Notes: a model not told the origin generated them from the sequence alone. DNA of 64,000 nt from Akkermansia muciniphila (GCF_900184965.1 NZ_FXYA01000214.1:124001-188000); one strand, 5' to 3'; counted from the first letter of the stretch, positions 45,991 to 54,668 are shown. A program made the numbers and translations.

Positions 45991-46371
45991 TCACCCCATG
46001 ATTTGCTCCGGAAAGGGGAATAGTTTCACGAACAGGAAGTCCAGCATCCCCAGGCACAGGGCGATGCAGACGGCTTTTTTAGGGGGCAGGAGAGGCGTTG
46101 TTTTCAGCCACGCGACGATGCCGGCGTGAACCGCCAGGGAGATGCCCACAGACCACCAGAAGAACGGAATGCCCGTCATGGCGAAGAGGGCCGCCAGCGG
46201 GTAGGTGAACGCCAGAAAGAGTTTCATGACAGCTTCCCATTCATGCCCGCGCACCATCATCAGCTGCTTGGACAGAAGGGAGACATACAGGCAGGAAGGG
46301 ACCACGACGCACAGGATGAGGGAAACAAGCCCTTTTTTTGCATACCGTTCTTCCTGTGTGGGAATGTACAT
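45991..46371 (-). CDS. Hypothetical membrane protein
   Basis: 126 residues with four hydrophobic segments (LVSLILCVVVPSCLYVSLL, LFLAFTYPLAALFAMTGI, FFWWSVGISLAVHAGIVAW, AVCIALCLGMLDFLFVKLF) and a short polar N-terminus YIPTQEERYAKKG. No family is recognised. It diverges from uvrB, with 86 bp between the starts. The regular membrane-protein pattern supports a real gene. Confidence 0.65.
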   Translation of the reverse strand: MYIPTQEERYAKKGLVSLILCVVVPSCLYVSLLSKQLMMVRGHEWEAVMKLFLAFTYPLAALFAMTGIPFFWWSVGISLAVHAGIVAWLKTTPLLPPKKAVCIALCLGMLDFLFVKLFPFPEQIMG

Positions 46372-46457
46372 GCCGCATATACTGGGTCAGGAGGGGGAAA
46401 TTGTCAAACATTGTCCTAGCCCGGCGGGACGGGGGCATTATACTGACGGCATCGCGT

Positions 46458-48599
46458 ATGTCGTCTTTTGAGTTGAATTCTTCCTTCAAGCCTTCCGGGG
46501 ATCAGGAGCAGGCCATCGGCAAGCTGCTCAAGTCTCTGGAGGCGGGAAACAAGCACCAGGGGCTCCTGGGAGTGACCGGAAGCGGCAAAACATTCACCAT
46601 GGCGAATTTGATTGCCCGGATGAACAGACCCACGCTGGTGATTTCCCATAACAAGACGCTTGCCGCGCAGCTTCATTCGGAGCTGAAGAGCTTCTTTCCG
46701 AATAACGCGGTGGATTACTACGTTTCCTATTTCGATTATTACCAGCCAGAGGCGTATATCGCCAGCTCCGACACCTATATTGAGAAGGATTCCGCCATTA
46801 ATGACGAGTTGGACCGCCTGAGCCTGAATGCCATGAATTCCCTGATGACGCGGCGGGACGTGATTGTGGTGGCGTCCGTTTCCTGCATTTACGGCCTGTC
46901 CACTCCGGAGGATTACAGGAACCTGACGCTGCGCATGCGCGAGGGGGACGTCATGGACCGGGACGTATTTCTGAAGCAGCTGGTGGAACGCCTGTTTGAG
47001 CGGCAGGATTTTGATTTTACCCGCGGCACGTTCCGCGTGCGCGGGGAGGTGGTGGAGGTGTTTCCCGCCTATTCGGAAGGTGAGGCAATCCGCGTGGAGT
47101 TTTTCGGCGACGAGGTGGAGCGGGTTTCTTTGATTGACTCCGCCACCGGGCGCGTGAGGGAGCGGCTGGGGAGTTACACGTTTTTCCCGGCCAAACAGTA
47201 TGTGGCCGCTCCGGAGAAACGGGCGGCGGCGTTGAAGGCTATCCGGGAGGAGCTGGAGGACCGCATAGGCTGGTTTGAGAAGCATGGGCGCCTTCTGGAA
47301 GCGCAGCGGCTGAAATTGCGCACGGATTATGATTTGGAGCTGATAGAAGAGCTGGGTTTTTGCAAGGGGATTGAGAATTATTCCCGCCATTTGTCCGGCC
47401 GCCTGCCCGGAAGCGCGCCGTCCACCCTGCTGGATTTCTTTCCCAAGGATTCATTGACCCTGATTGATGAAAGCCATGTGGCGGTGCCGCAGCTGGGCGG
47501 CATGTACGAGGGGGACCGGAGCCGCAAAAATATTCTGGTGGAGCATGGTTTCCGTCTGCCCAGCGCCCTGGATAACAGGCCTTTGAAATTCCATGAGTTT
47601 ATGGAAAGGCAGAACCAGATAGTGTATGCTTCCGCTACGCCGGGGCCGTTTGAACTGGTGAATTGCCGTGCGGATAATAAGACGTATATTCCCGTGCGCC
47701 GTGCCGCCAGATCCGGAGAGAAGGCTCCGGAAGGGTTCAAAGGAATCCTGTTTACCTCCCCCAAAGACATTCGCGTCACTCCCAGCCCATCCACGGAACC
47801 GGTGGAAAAATTTGACCCTACCAGGCGTTCCACTCCTCTAATTGTAGAGCAGATTATCCGGCCTACCGGACTGCTGGAGCCGAAGATTACCATCCGCCCG
47901 TTGAAAGGGCAGATTGACGAGACGATTGCCATGTGCAATGAACGCGTCGCCAAAAATGAACGCGTGCTGGTTACGACGCTGACCAAGAAGACGGCGGAAG
48001 ATTTGACGGAGTACCTGAGAGGGGTAGGGTTGAAGGTGTCCTATATTCACGCGGATGTGGATGCGATTGAGCGCGTGGAAATTTTGCGTGCTTTGAGAGC
48101 CAGGAAGATAGATGTTCTGGTAGGCATTAACCTGCTCAGGGAAGGGCTGGATTTGCCGGAAGTTTCCCTGGTGTGCATTCTGGATGCGGACAAGGAGGGG
48201 TTTTTGCGCAATGAGACGTCCCTGGTGCAGACGGCGGGCCGCGCCGCGCGGCATTTGAATGGGGAGTGCGTCTTGTTTGCGGATGTGATGACGGATTCCA
48301 TCAAACGGCTGGTTGAGCTGACGGATTACCGCCGGGGCATTCAGGAGAGATACAACCGGGAACACGGCATTGTTCCCCAGACGGTGAGCCGTTCCGAACA
48401 GGGGCAGTTGAAGTTGTATGCAGAGGATGATGAAGAGTCCTTCCGCGTGGCGGAGGATGAAGCCGGGTATGGGCTGGAAGAACGCATCGCCAGGCTGGAG
48501 GCGGAAATGAAGGAGGCTGCTTCCCATTTGGAATTTGAACGCGCCGCCTTGATTCGGGATGAAATCAGAAGAATGCGCGGAGACGGCAAAAAAGCATGA
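46458..48599 (+). CDS. uvrB: Excinuclease ABC subunit B
   Basis: 713 residues. The Walker A is GVTGSGKT, the beta-hairpin region is YYVSYFDYYQPEAYI, VASVSCIYGLSTPEDY follows, and the helicase-like C-terminal lobe has LLREGLDLPEVSLVCILDADKEGFLR and QTAGRAARHLNGE. The last 35 residues are the UVR motif (ERIARLEAEMKEAASHLEFE) that contacts UvrC. It carries damage verification in nucleotide excision repair. The ATG at 46458 fits the family; 40 upstream in-frame codons do not. The segment around residues 440-480 (PSPSTEPVEKFDPTRRSTPL) is a species-specific insertion. Confidence 0.97.
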   Translation: MSSFELNSSFKPSGDQEQAIGKLLKSLEAGNKHQGLLGVTGSGKTFTMANLIARMNRPTLVISHNKTLAAQLHSELKSFFPNNAVDYYVSYFDYYQPEAYIASSDTYIEKDSAINDELDRLSLNAMNSLMTRRDVIVVASVSCIYGLSTPEDYRNLTLRMREGDVMDRDVFLKQLVERLFERQDFDFTRGTFRVRGEVVEVFPAYSEGEAIRVEFFGDEVERVSLIDSATGRVRERLGSYTFFPAKQYVAAPEKRAAALKAIREELEDRIGWFEKHGRLLEAQRLKLRTDYDLELIEELGFCKGIENYSRHLSGRLPGSAPSTLLDFFPKDSLTLIDESHVAVPQLGGMYEGDRSRKNILVEHGFRLPSALDNRPLKFHEFMERQNQIVYASATPGPFELVNCRADNKTYIPVRRAARSGEKAPEGFKGILFTSPKDIRVTPSPSTEPVEKFDPTRRSTPLIVEQIIRPTGLLEPKITIRPLKGQIDETIAMCNERVAKNERVLVTTLTKKTAEDLTEYLRGVGLKVSYIHADVDAIERVEILRALRARKIDVLVGINLLREGLDLPEVSLVCILDADKEGFLRNETSLVQTAGRAARHLNGECVLFADVMTDSIKRLVELTDYRRGIQERYNREHGIVPQTVSRSEQGQLKLYAEDDEESFRVAEDEAGYGLEERIARLEAEMKEAASHLEFERAALIRDEIRRMRGDGKKA

Positions 48600-48740
48600 A
48601 GGAGGAGTGTTTGTCTGAATTCAATTTCCGGTAATACGACTGTTCCATGCTTCTTTCCTGCTCTTCGCATCCCTGTTTTTTGGGGACGATGTGATGTTCG
48701 AGTGATCGCTTAATTGCTGAAAGAGATGTGAGGGTGTGAC

Positions 48741-48923
48741 GCTAACGCAGATTAGAAATCCGTTGTCAAGGTAAAATGTTCTAAAAGGGTCATTTACGCA
48801 TATTCAAGCGTGCATGAAAATGTTGCTGCTTATTCTTGGATCAGAGGTATTTTTCTCATTATAAACGCTTTTAGCATATGAAAAGGCGTTGCGGATAACA
48901 ACGGATTTCTAATCCGTTAGCAA
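48741..48923. promoter_or_regulatory. Candidate invertible promoter segment, locus C (upstream of a membrane glycosyltransferase-like gene)
   Basis: GATTAGAAATCCGTTGT (48750-48766) is a perfect 17-bp inverted copy of 48898-48914. The match extends as GCTAACG (48741-48747) / CGTTAGC (48915-48921) with a 2-nt insertion on the left, and 131 bp lie between. The dyads are CAGATTAGAAATCCG (48748-48762) and CGGATTTCTAATCCG (48902-48916), with cores TTAGAAA/TTTCTAA. A perfect TTGACA is present at the left inner edge but points left, away from the gene (48764-48769 on the minus strand). The right edge has only ATAACA before the site and TAGCAA after it. Inference: OFF orientation; inversion would give TTGACA-N17-TAGCAA facing the gene at 48954. 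A separate TTGGAT-N18-TATAAA (48836-48865) lies inside. Confidence 0.58.
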
Positions 48924-48953
48924 ATAGACGGCATTTTGCCCCCCCTGTTTGCC

Positions 48954-50519
48954 ATGTTCTCCGTTTCGTTTGCCCTGATCATCATCTGCTCTCTGTTTGT
49001 TTTATGGAAAATGCCCGTAAAAGAGCACGCCGTCCCTTGGCGATGGATTGTTCTTTTTGCCGCTCCTGGTGCCCTGGTTCTTTTCCCTTTATCTTATGTG
49101 TTCAGCGTAGAAGGATTCTGCTTTAACGACGCGAGGGCAATTTTAAGGAATGCGGGTGTGTTCTGTCTTATGTTTGCGGCGCTGTGTCTGTCTCTTCAAG
49201 CTTTGAACAGCATTTTGTGGTATGGCGCAGAGCATCAGTCAAACTGGAATCAACGACAGAAGTGGGGCGTTGCGGGGCTGATTGCGCTCGCACTGGCGCT
49301 CGTCTGGATGCGCACAGGGACAGCAACTTGCTGGGACTTTGAACATTGTCAATATCCGCAGATCCTCAGCGGACATTATGGCGTCACCCACACTTTGACC
49401 CACACATTGTTTTGCGAAGGAATTTTAGGAATCTGGCATCATATTCATGCAATCGTTCTAGTCCAGTTATTGCTCTTTCTGTTTGTTCTGTTGATGATGC
49501 TTTCCTGGGGGATCCGTGAAAAAATTCCCGCATGCATCGTGCTTGCGGCGATTCTGTTCAGCATTTACCAATTCAATCTGGTGACGACCGTCATTAAGGA
49601 TACGCCCTATGCCATTTCCGTGATGACTTTGACTCTTGGCCTTTGCATGGAGATGCTGGAGACGGGAAAATCATCCCTGTGGATGATTGCTCTGGGTCTG
49701 GCGGGAATGGGGTGTTTTCGCTACGACGGAAGCGTTCCGTTTTTCCTTACCATTGCCGTGCTCGCGTGCTGCATGCTGCGTCAGAAAGAGGTGCGTTGTC
49801 GCCTGTGGATTCCTTTATCGGCTGCTCTGGCATGCTGGCTGTTCGCCTCTGCCGTACTTCCTGAAGCGTTGCATGCGGATCAGCAGAGAACAGGCACGAG
49901 GTATGCCAAAATGGCGCATGTCATTTGCGATGTCGTTGCGGAAGGGGGGCATGTGAGCGAGCAGGATATGGGACTTATTGAACGGGAAATCATGCCCAGG
50001 GAAATGATTCTGGAACGTTATTATCATTTTCATGATTCCCTGCACCCTGTTGTGTCGACTGCGCGCGGCGAGAAATATCTTTGGAGCGGTCTGTTCCCTT
50101 CCTTGGAAATTGGGGCCAGATATTCGTTCAATACAACCCTGACGGATAAAGGGGAAATGATCACCCGCTTGTTTTTCTCCGTCGCTGTCGATAACCCTCT
50201 GAAAGCGGCAAAGATCCTCCTTTTGAACAGCCAGATGGTATGGAACATGTCTCCCAATGCCTGCGTGGGCCGGTCTCCCCAGCTGTGTCTGTATTATGGC
50301 TGTTTCATCACTTTGCTTCTTGCCTGCATGTTCCGGCGCTGGAAATATCTGATCCCTTTCGTTCCTTTTTATGGGACCGTTCTTGTGATTGGAGCGGTTG
50401 CCACCACTTACGAGATCCGCTACCTGTTGCCTGTCATTATGACGCTCCCCATTTTGTTTCTTTATGCAATCGCCTGCATCAGAAGGCGACGGACAATATG
50501 CGACGCAGATACCGTCTGA
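48954..50519 (+). CDS. Multi-spanning membrane protein, GT-C glycosyltransferase-like
   Basis: About 521 residues with roughly 11 hydrophobic helices. Charged loops between helices include the motif IKDTPYAISV and the later RYDGSVPFF, which resembles the arrangement in GT-C sugar transferases (polyprenyl-phosphate-dependent, DUF6020/GtrII-like). A periplasmic stretch (LHADQQRTG to NTTLTDKG) precedes the last helices. It is probably a membrane sugar transferase for surface glycans. The ATG at 48954 is preferred to the in-frame TTG at 48936 because the predicted transcript start would fall near 48930. It is preceded by the inversion cassette at locus C and unrelated to rpmI downstream. Confidence 0.65.
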   Translation: MFSVSFALIIICSLFVLWKMPVKEHAVPWRWIVLFAAPGALVLFPLSYVFSVEGFCFNDARAILRNAGVFCLMFAALCLSLQALNSILWYGAEHQSNWNQRQKWGVAGLIALALALVWMRTGTATCWDFEHCQYPQILSGHYGVTHTLTHTLFCEGILGIWHHIHAIVLVQLLLFLFVLLMMLSWGIREKIPACIVLAAILFSIYQFNLVTTVIKDTPYAISVMTLTLGLCMEMLETGKSSLWMIALGLAGMGCFRYDGSVPFFLTIAVLACCMLRQKEVRCRLWIPLSAALACWLFASAVLPEALHADQQRTGTRYAKMAHVICDVVAEGGHVSEQDMGLIEREIMPREMILERYYHFHDSLHPVVSTARGEKYLWSGLFPSLEIGARYSFNTTLTDKGEMITRLFFSVAVDNPLKAAKILLLNSQMVWNMSPNACVGRSPQLCLYYGCFITLLLACMFRRWKYLIPFVPFYGTVLVIGAVATTYEIRYLLPVIMTLPILFLYAIACIRRRRTICDADTV

Positions 50520-50551
50520 CGTAGTCTGACGGAAAAAAATCATAAAAATAC

Positions 50552-50579
50552 TTGCGTAGTTGGAAAAAGCCTGTAATCT
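50552..50579 (+). promoter_or_regulatory. Possible rpmI promoter
   Basis: TTGCGT (50552-50557), 16 bp, TAATCT (50574-50579), placed so that transcription would start only a few bases before the rpmI ATG at 50589. The match to consensus is moderate. Confidence 0.35.
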
Positions 50580-50588
50580 CCTTCCACC

Positions 50589-50798
50589 ATGACCCGCAAA
50601 GGTGGTATCAATAAAACCCGCAAGGCAGTCGCCAAGCGTTTCAAGGTTACCGGCACGGGCAAGGTACTGCGCCGTAAACAGGGCAAGCGCCACATCCTCC
50701 AGAAGAAGTCCAGCAAGCGCAAGCGCCAGCTTGGCAAGGTGGCTCTGGTGGACGAGACGCAAGTCTGGGCAGTCAAGCAGAACCTGCCTTTCGCCTAA
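50589..50798 (+). CDS. rpmI: Ribosomal protein bL35
   Basis: 69 residues, highly basic, with the conserved AVAKRFKVTGTGKVLRRKQGKRH and KKSSKRKRQLG segments. In most bacteria the order is infC-rpmI-rplT; here infC is not upstream. It precedes rplT by 149 bp. Confidence 0.96.
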   Translation: MTRKGGINKTRKAVAKRFKVTGTGKVLRRKQGKRHILQKKSSKRKRQLGKVALVDETQVWAVKQNLPFA

Positions 50799-50830
50799 AC
50801 CGCGGAAACGCTCGACTAATGCCGAGCTTT

Positions 50831-50849
50831 CCCCCCGCTGAACGGGGGG
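50831..50849 (+). promoter_or_regulatory. Hairpin in the rpmI-rplT spacer
   Basis: CCCCCCG and CGGGGGG form a 7-bp GC stem with CTGAA loop. There is no T tract, so it is not an obvious terminator. In other bacteria L20 represses its own operon by binding structured mRNA leaders; this spacer is a candidate for such control, but no L20-site homology was verified. Confidence 0.35.
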
Positions 50850-50947
50850 CCTTCATGCAGCCTTCTTCCGATGAGAAGATAAGAACAGGCGAGACTGCAG
50901 GGAGGTGAGGAAGAACAGTCTGTTCAAGATAGAAATAGAAATAAGCT

Positions 50948-51331
50948 ATGCCACGTGCCACTAATGGACCGGCCTCTCGCAAGCGCCGTAAGCGCATTCT
51001 CTTGCGCGCCAAGGGTTTCCGCGGTTTCCGCAGCAAACTCTTCCGCTACGCCAAGGATGCTGTTTACAAGGCTTGGCAGTATGAATACCGTGACCGCAAG
51101 CGTCGGAAGGGACAATTCCGCCGTCTTTGGATTGCCCGTATTTCCGCTGCCGTCCGCGACCGCGGTCTGACCTATTCCCGCTTTATGGAAGGCTTGAAAG
51201 CCGCCAATATCGATTTGGACCGCAAGGTTCTTGCCGATTTGGCCGTCTCTGACGAAAAGGCTTTTGACGCCATCTTCGCTCAAGCGAAGAAAGCCATTGA
51301 AGCCAAGGATGGCGCCGCTCTCCGCGCCTGA
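50948..51331 (+). CDS. rplT: Ribosomal protein bL20
   Basis: 127 residues. It has the long basic N-terminal helix (RKRRKRILLRAKGFRGFRSKL) and the C-terminal globular domain with LWIARISAAVRDRGLTYSRF, typical of bL20. It assembles early on 23S rRNA. A strong terminator follows. Confidence 0.97.
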   Translation: MPRATNGPASRKRRKRILLRAKGFRGFRSKLFRYAKDAVYKAWQYEYRDRKRRKGQFRRLWIARISAAVRDRGLTYSRFMEGLKAANIDLDRKVLADLAVSDEKAFDAIFAQAKKAIEAKDGAALRA

Positions 51332-51370
51332 ATGTGCGGGAGCATCCATCTGTTCAGTAAACGTTAACCG

Positions 51371-51405
51371 ACAGTCTCCGGAAAATTATTTCCGGAGGCT
51401 GTTTT
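51371..51405 (+). terminator. Terminator of the rpmI-rplT transcript
   Basis: ACAGTCTCCGGAAA (51371-51384) pairs with TTTCCGGAGGCTGT (51389-51402), with one G-T mismatch and an ATTA loop, followed by TTTT. Confidence 0.88.
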
Positions 51406-51543
51406 CATGTCCGGGAATAACGGTGCCGGTCGCCGGCATCTTTTGGAATCCGTTCGGAACATCAGCATTCACTTTGTCATTAGGACATCTTTGAAGCTTG
51501 TTCACCGGAGCGCTCCGTGGTAGCCTGAACAGCAAAAACTACC

Positions 51544-52989
51544 ATGGACAGCATTCTTTCCGTTCTTACCACCATCGCCATTATTTTCGGCGTGGTGATG
51601 TTGTTTAACTTCATGATTTTTATTCATGAGCTTGGTCATTTTTTCGCTGCCCGCTGGCGCGGTCTGTATGTGGACAGGTTTCAAATCTGGTTTGGCCGTC
51701 CCATCTGGAAAAAAACGGTGAACGGCGTACAGTGGGGGCTGGGCTGGATTCCGGCCGGCGGCTTTGTTTCCCTGCCTCAGATGGCTCCTATGGAGGCCAT
51801 TGAAGGGCATGCGGAGCTTCCCAGGGATTTGAAGCCGGTCACTCCCCTGGACAAGATTATCGTGGCCGCCGCCGGTCCTGCCGCTTCTTTTCTGCTGGCT
51901 GTGTTGTTTGCCGTGGCCGTCTGGATAGTGGGCAAGCCGGATGTGGAGATGGGCGTGACTACGGTCGGTTTCGTTGCGCCGGACAGTCCTGCGGCGCAGG
52001 CCGGCATTCTGCCCGGGGACAGGATTGTGAAAGTGGACGGCCATCCTGTGGACAAGTGGGCGGGCAATATGGAAGGCGTGCGGGAGTTGATCATGCTGGG
52101 CGAGCATGACCGTGTGGTTTTTACGGTGCAGAGGCCCGGACATGAAGGAGAGATGGAAATTGCCTGCGGATTCCGGATTCCGGAAACGTCCTGGTGGCAG
52201 CGCTCCGGCATGCGCCAGGTGGGATTGATGCAGGCCATGCCCTGCGTGATTGGGGAAGTGCTTCCCAATTCTCCTGCCGCTCTGGCCGGATTGAATCCGG
52301 GCGATAAGGTTACGGCCGCCAACGGAGAACGCCTCTGGAACCCTGCCGCGCTGGACGCTCTGCTGAAGAAGAATGAACCGCTCCTGCTGGATGTGACGGA
52401 CAGGGCCGGGGTTGCAAGGCAGGTGAATATCCAGGGGAAGCTTCCGGAGAATTGGCACAATGGTGCGGACGGCTCCCTGCTCAGGGGGGCCCAGCCTATT
52501 CTGGGCGTGAGCTGGGACCTGAGCTCCGTGGGCCGTGACGTCACCGTCCATCCTTCTCCGTGGGCGCAGATCAAGCAGAGTCTGAAATGGATGGGGGATA
52601 CCCTGGCGAAGGTGGCGGCCCCCGGCAGCAGCGTAGGCGTGGAGCACCTTTCCGGGCCTGTGGGAATTGCCAATCAGTTTTACAAGATGTTCTCTCTGGA
52701 TGAGGGGTGGAAGCTGGCCCTGTGGTTTTCCGTGGTGTTGAACGTGAACCTGGCGATTCTGAATATTCTGCCTCTTCCGGTGGTGGATGGCGGCCATGTG
52801 GTCATGAATGCCATTGAATTGATTTTCCGGCGCCCCCTGAATGCAAAAGTCCTGGAATTCATCCAGTTCGGCTTTGTGTTCCTGCTGATGGGGTTCTTCC
52901 TGTTCGTGACATTCAAGGACGTGGGGGATTTCTTTGGCAAGAAGCCGGACAAGCTGCCCTCCCCGGTATTCAAGGCCGTCGCGGATTAG
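51544..52989 (+). CDS. rseP: Site-2 intramembrane metalloprotease (RseP family)
   Basis: 481 residues. The zinc motif is HELGH in the first transmembrane helix (FNFMIFIHELGHFFAARW), two PDZ-like regions occupy the middle (VAPDSPAAQAGILPGDRIVKV and VLPNSPAALAGLNPGDKVTA), and the third zinc ligand is in ILNILPLPVVDGGHVV near the C-terminus. The family cleaves anti-sigma factors after a first periplasmic cut. Two PDZ domains match E. coli RseP. No rseA or dxr gene adjoins it. Confidence 0.93.
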   Translation: MDSILSVLTTIAIIFGVVMLFNFMIFIHELGHFFAARWRGLYVDRFQIWFGRPIWKKTVNGVQWGLGWIPAGGFVSLPQMAPMEAIEGHAELPRDLKPVTPLDKIIVAAAGPAASFLLAVLFAVAVWIVGKPDVEMGVTTVGFVAPDSPAAQAGILPGDRIVKVDGHPVDKWAGNMEGVRELIMLGEHDRVVFTVQRPGHEGEMEIACGFRIPETSWWQRSGMRQVGLMQAMPCVIGEVLPNSPAALAGLNPGDKVTAANGERLWNPAALDALLKKNEPLLLDVTDRAGVARQVNIQGKLPENWHNGADGSLLRGAQPILGVSWDLSSVGRDVTVHPSPWAQIKQSLKWMGDTLAKVAAPGSSVGVEHLSGPVGIANQFYKMFSLDEGWKLALWFSVVLNVNLAILNILPLPVVDGGHVVMNAIELIFRRPLNAKVLEFIQFGFVFLLMGFFLFVTFKDVGDFFGKKPDKLPSPVFKAVAD

Positions 52990-53020
52990 TTGCGGACGGC
53001 GTTTTATTCCGGCTTGTTCC

Positions 53021-54406
53021 ATGAAGCAGTCACTGGCGGCGCGTTTCCTGTTCCGGGTGGTGGTGCTGGCGTTTCTTGTGTATGCCATGCTGCTTACCTG
53101 GTGGACTCCTTTCACCGGGGACAGCTTGATGCATTCCGTGTTCGGGGCGGACCACCGCCTTGCCTTTCAGCCCGTGCTGGAGCGGTGCTGGTGGTCATAC
53201 ATGCACTGGAATCCCCGGCTGGGGGAATTCCTCGCTATTTTTACGGCTACGGCGGGGAAATGGCTTTTTCTGGCCGTCAATCCCTTCGTGCTTCTTTCCC
53301 TGGCGTTGATGATGTTTTTCCTGGCGCAGGGAAGAAGGGTAAATTCCGGAAACTGGCGGGATGTGCTGCTGTTTGCCGTGGGGGCGCTTCTTTTGCTTAC
53401 GTCTTCATCCAGGCCGGGCATCACGATGTTCTGGCTGTCCGGAGGGACCAATTACGCATGGTCGGCCGCCATCTGGCTGGGTTTCCTGTGCCTGTACCGC
53501 TCCTTATGGGCAGGAACTTCCCGGATCCGGGACACTCCTTTTTCCTGGCTCTGGATAGGCGTCACGGCTTTTGCCGCCGGCATGACGAATGAGAACCAGG
53601 TTCCCGCGTCCCTGGGCATGCTGTTCGTGTACTGGTTTTACGCCCGCAGCCGGGGAATGGTTCTCCCCCGCTGGTTCTTCATTGGCTGGGGATTCCATGC
53701 GTTGGGAGGGGCCTTTCTTCTGCTGGCCCCGGGCAATGCCGCCCGCCTTCATTCGGAAACGGCGGGCGGCGCAGCCGTCCTTCATTCCTGGGGGGAGCGT
53801 TTCGGCGCTATTCCGGAACTGGTAAACGCCTTTTATGAATTCATGCCTATTCCTAAAATGCTGCTGGCCGGTGCCGCCGCCGCTCTGATCCTGCTGACTG
53901 TGAAAGCGGGGATGAAAATCTGGCGGGGGGAGGCCGGGCGGCGCATGTGCGCCTCCCTGCTGTTTATTCTGGTGGCTCATGCCATGGCAATCAGCTTTTT
54001 TGTACGCGTGATTCCGGCATGGCACGCCATGTTTTCCGCTACGGTGTTGATGATGACGGGCATTTTGGGGTTGTACGGAGTATGGATGGAGGCTGTGCAA
54101 AGGCGCTGGATTCCATTCTGCGTACTGCTGGCGGCGGCTGGCGCGGCCCTGTGGATATGCTCCGGATATCTGGATGCTTTCCCCCGTATCCACCGCCAGT
54201 GCGAGGAACGGAACATGTTCATCCGCCGTGAATTGGAACAAGGCAAGAAAAACATTACGGTTCCTCCTTATGATTCCGTGCCGTTGGCTCCTTATGTTTC
54301 CGTGATGTGGCGCATGAGCAGCGGGGATCCGGATGAATTTATCAATCGTTCCATGGCCCGGTATTTGGGGATTGAAAGCATCCGGGTGGCTGTTCCAGAA
54401 CCTTGA
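53021..54406 (+). CDS. Multi-spanning membrane protein, DUF6056-like
   Basis: About 461 residues with roughly ten hydrophobic helices. It contains YMHWNPRLGEF and TMFWLSGGTNYAWSAAIW, features I associate with DUF6056-type proteins related to GT-C glycosyltransferases, followed by ENQVPASLGML. It may transfer sugars to surface glycans, but the function is not known. The start at 53021 gives the N-terminal KQSLAARFLFRVVVLAFLV. It follows rseP by 31 bp and could be cotranscribed. Confidence 0.62.
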   Translation: MKQSLAARFLFRVVVLAFLVYAMLLTWWTPFTGDSLMHSVFGADHRLAFQPVLERCWWSYMHWNPRLGEFLAIFTATAGKWLFLAVNPFVLLSLALMMFFLAQGRRVNSGNWRDVLLFAVGALLLLTSSSRPGITMFWLSGGTNYAWSAAIWLGFLCLYRSLWAGTSRIRDTPFSWLWIGVTAFAAGMTNENQVPASLGMLFVYWFYARSRGMVLPRWFFIGWGFHALGGAFLLLAPGNAARLHSETAGGAAVLHSWGERFGAIPELVNAFYEFMPIPKMLLAGAAAALILLTVKAGMKIWRGEAGRRMCASLLFILVAHAMAISFFVRVIPAWHAMFSATVLMMTGILGLYGVWMEAVQRRWIPFCVLLAAAGAALWICSGYLDAFPRIHRQCEERNMFIRRELEQGKKNITVPPYDSVPLAPYVSVMWRMSSGDPDEFINRSMARYLGIESIRVAVPEP

Positions 54407-54479
54407 CGGCTTATTTTTTTGCCGTTTTACTGATCCATTTCCGGGCGGCCTTTTTTATTTAGCTGCCGGCTAATGTCCG

Positions 54480-54658
54480 CGGATCAACAATCCGGTGTCA
54501 ATGGAAATCATGAAAACTTAATCATATACTACATTTATTTTTTATGGCATCAGTCATCTTCCATCAAGATGATAGAAATATATAACATGTTTAATGAGAA
54601 TAAAATGGATTTTTATTGAGACAACCCGGGACTCACCGGATTGTTGAACCGGTTTACT
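54480..54658. promoter_or_regulatory. Candidate invertible promoter segment, locus D (upstream of the PEP-CTERM gene)
   Basis: TCAACAATCCGGTG (54484-54497) is a perfect 14-bp inverted copy of CACCGGATTGTTGA (54634-54647), with 136 bp between. The dyads are CGGATCAACAATCCG (54480-54494) and CGGATTGTTGAACCG (54637-54651), with cores TCAACAA/TTGTTGA. TTGACA occurs at the left inner edge on the minus strand (54496-54501), 1 bp from the dyad, facing away from the gene. The right edge reads GACTCA before the site and TTTACT (54653-54658, 4 of 6 -10 positions) after it. Inference: OFF orientation; inversion would create TTGACA-N17-TTTACT ending about 10 bp before the PEP-CTERM ATG. Confidence 0.6.
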
Positions 54659-54668
54659 CTCTTTTGTC

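Noticed and set aside
51502-53115. 537-codon minus-strand frame opposite rseP
   Set aside because: rseP has HELGH, PDZ and the DGGH motif in the opposite strand. The antisense product is His/Gln/Arg-rich noise.
54406-54428. Terminator after the DUF6056-like gene
   Set aside because: The ACGGC/GCCGT stem is only 5 bp around a T-rich loop, too weak to support by eye.
5938-54658. Interpretation of the four inverted-repeat segments as MITEs or insertion-sequence remnants
   Set aside because: The DNA between the repeats is unrelated among the four loci, no target-site duplications are visible, and the 7-nt core differs between loci while matching inside each pair. This fits recombination sites better than transposon ends.
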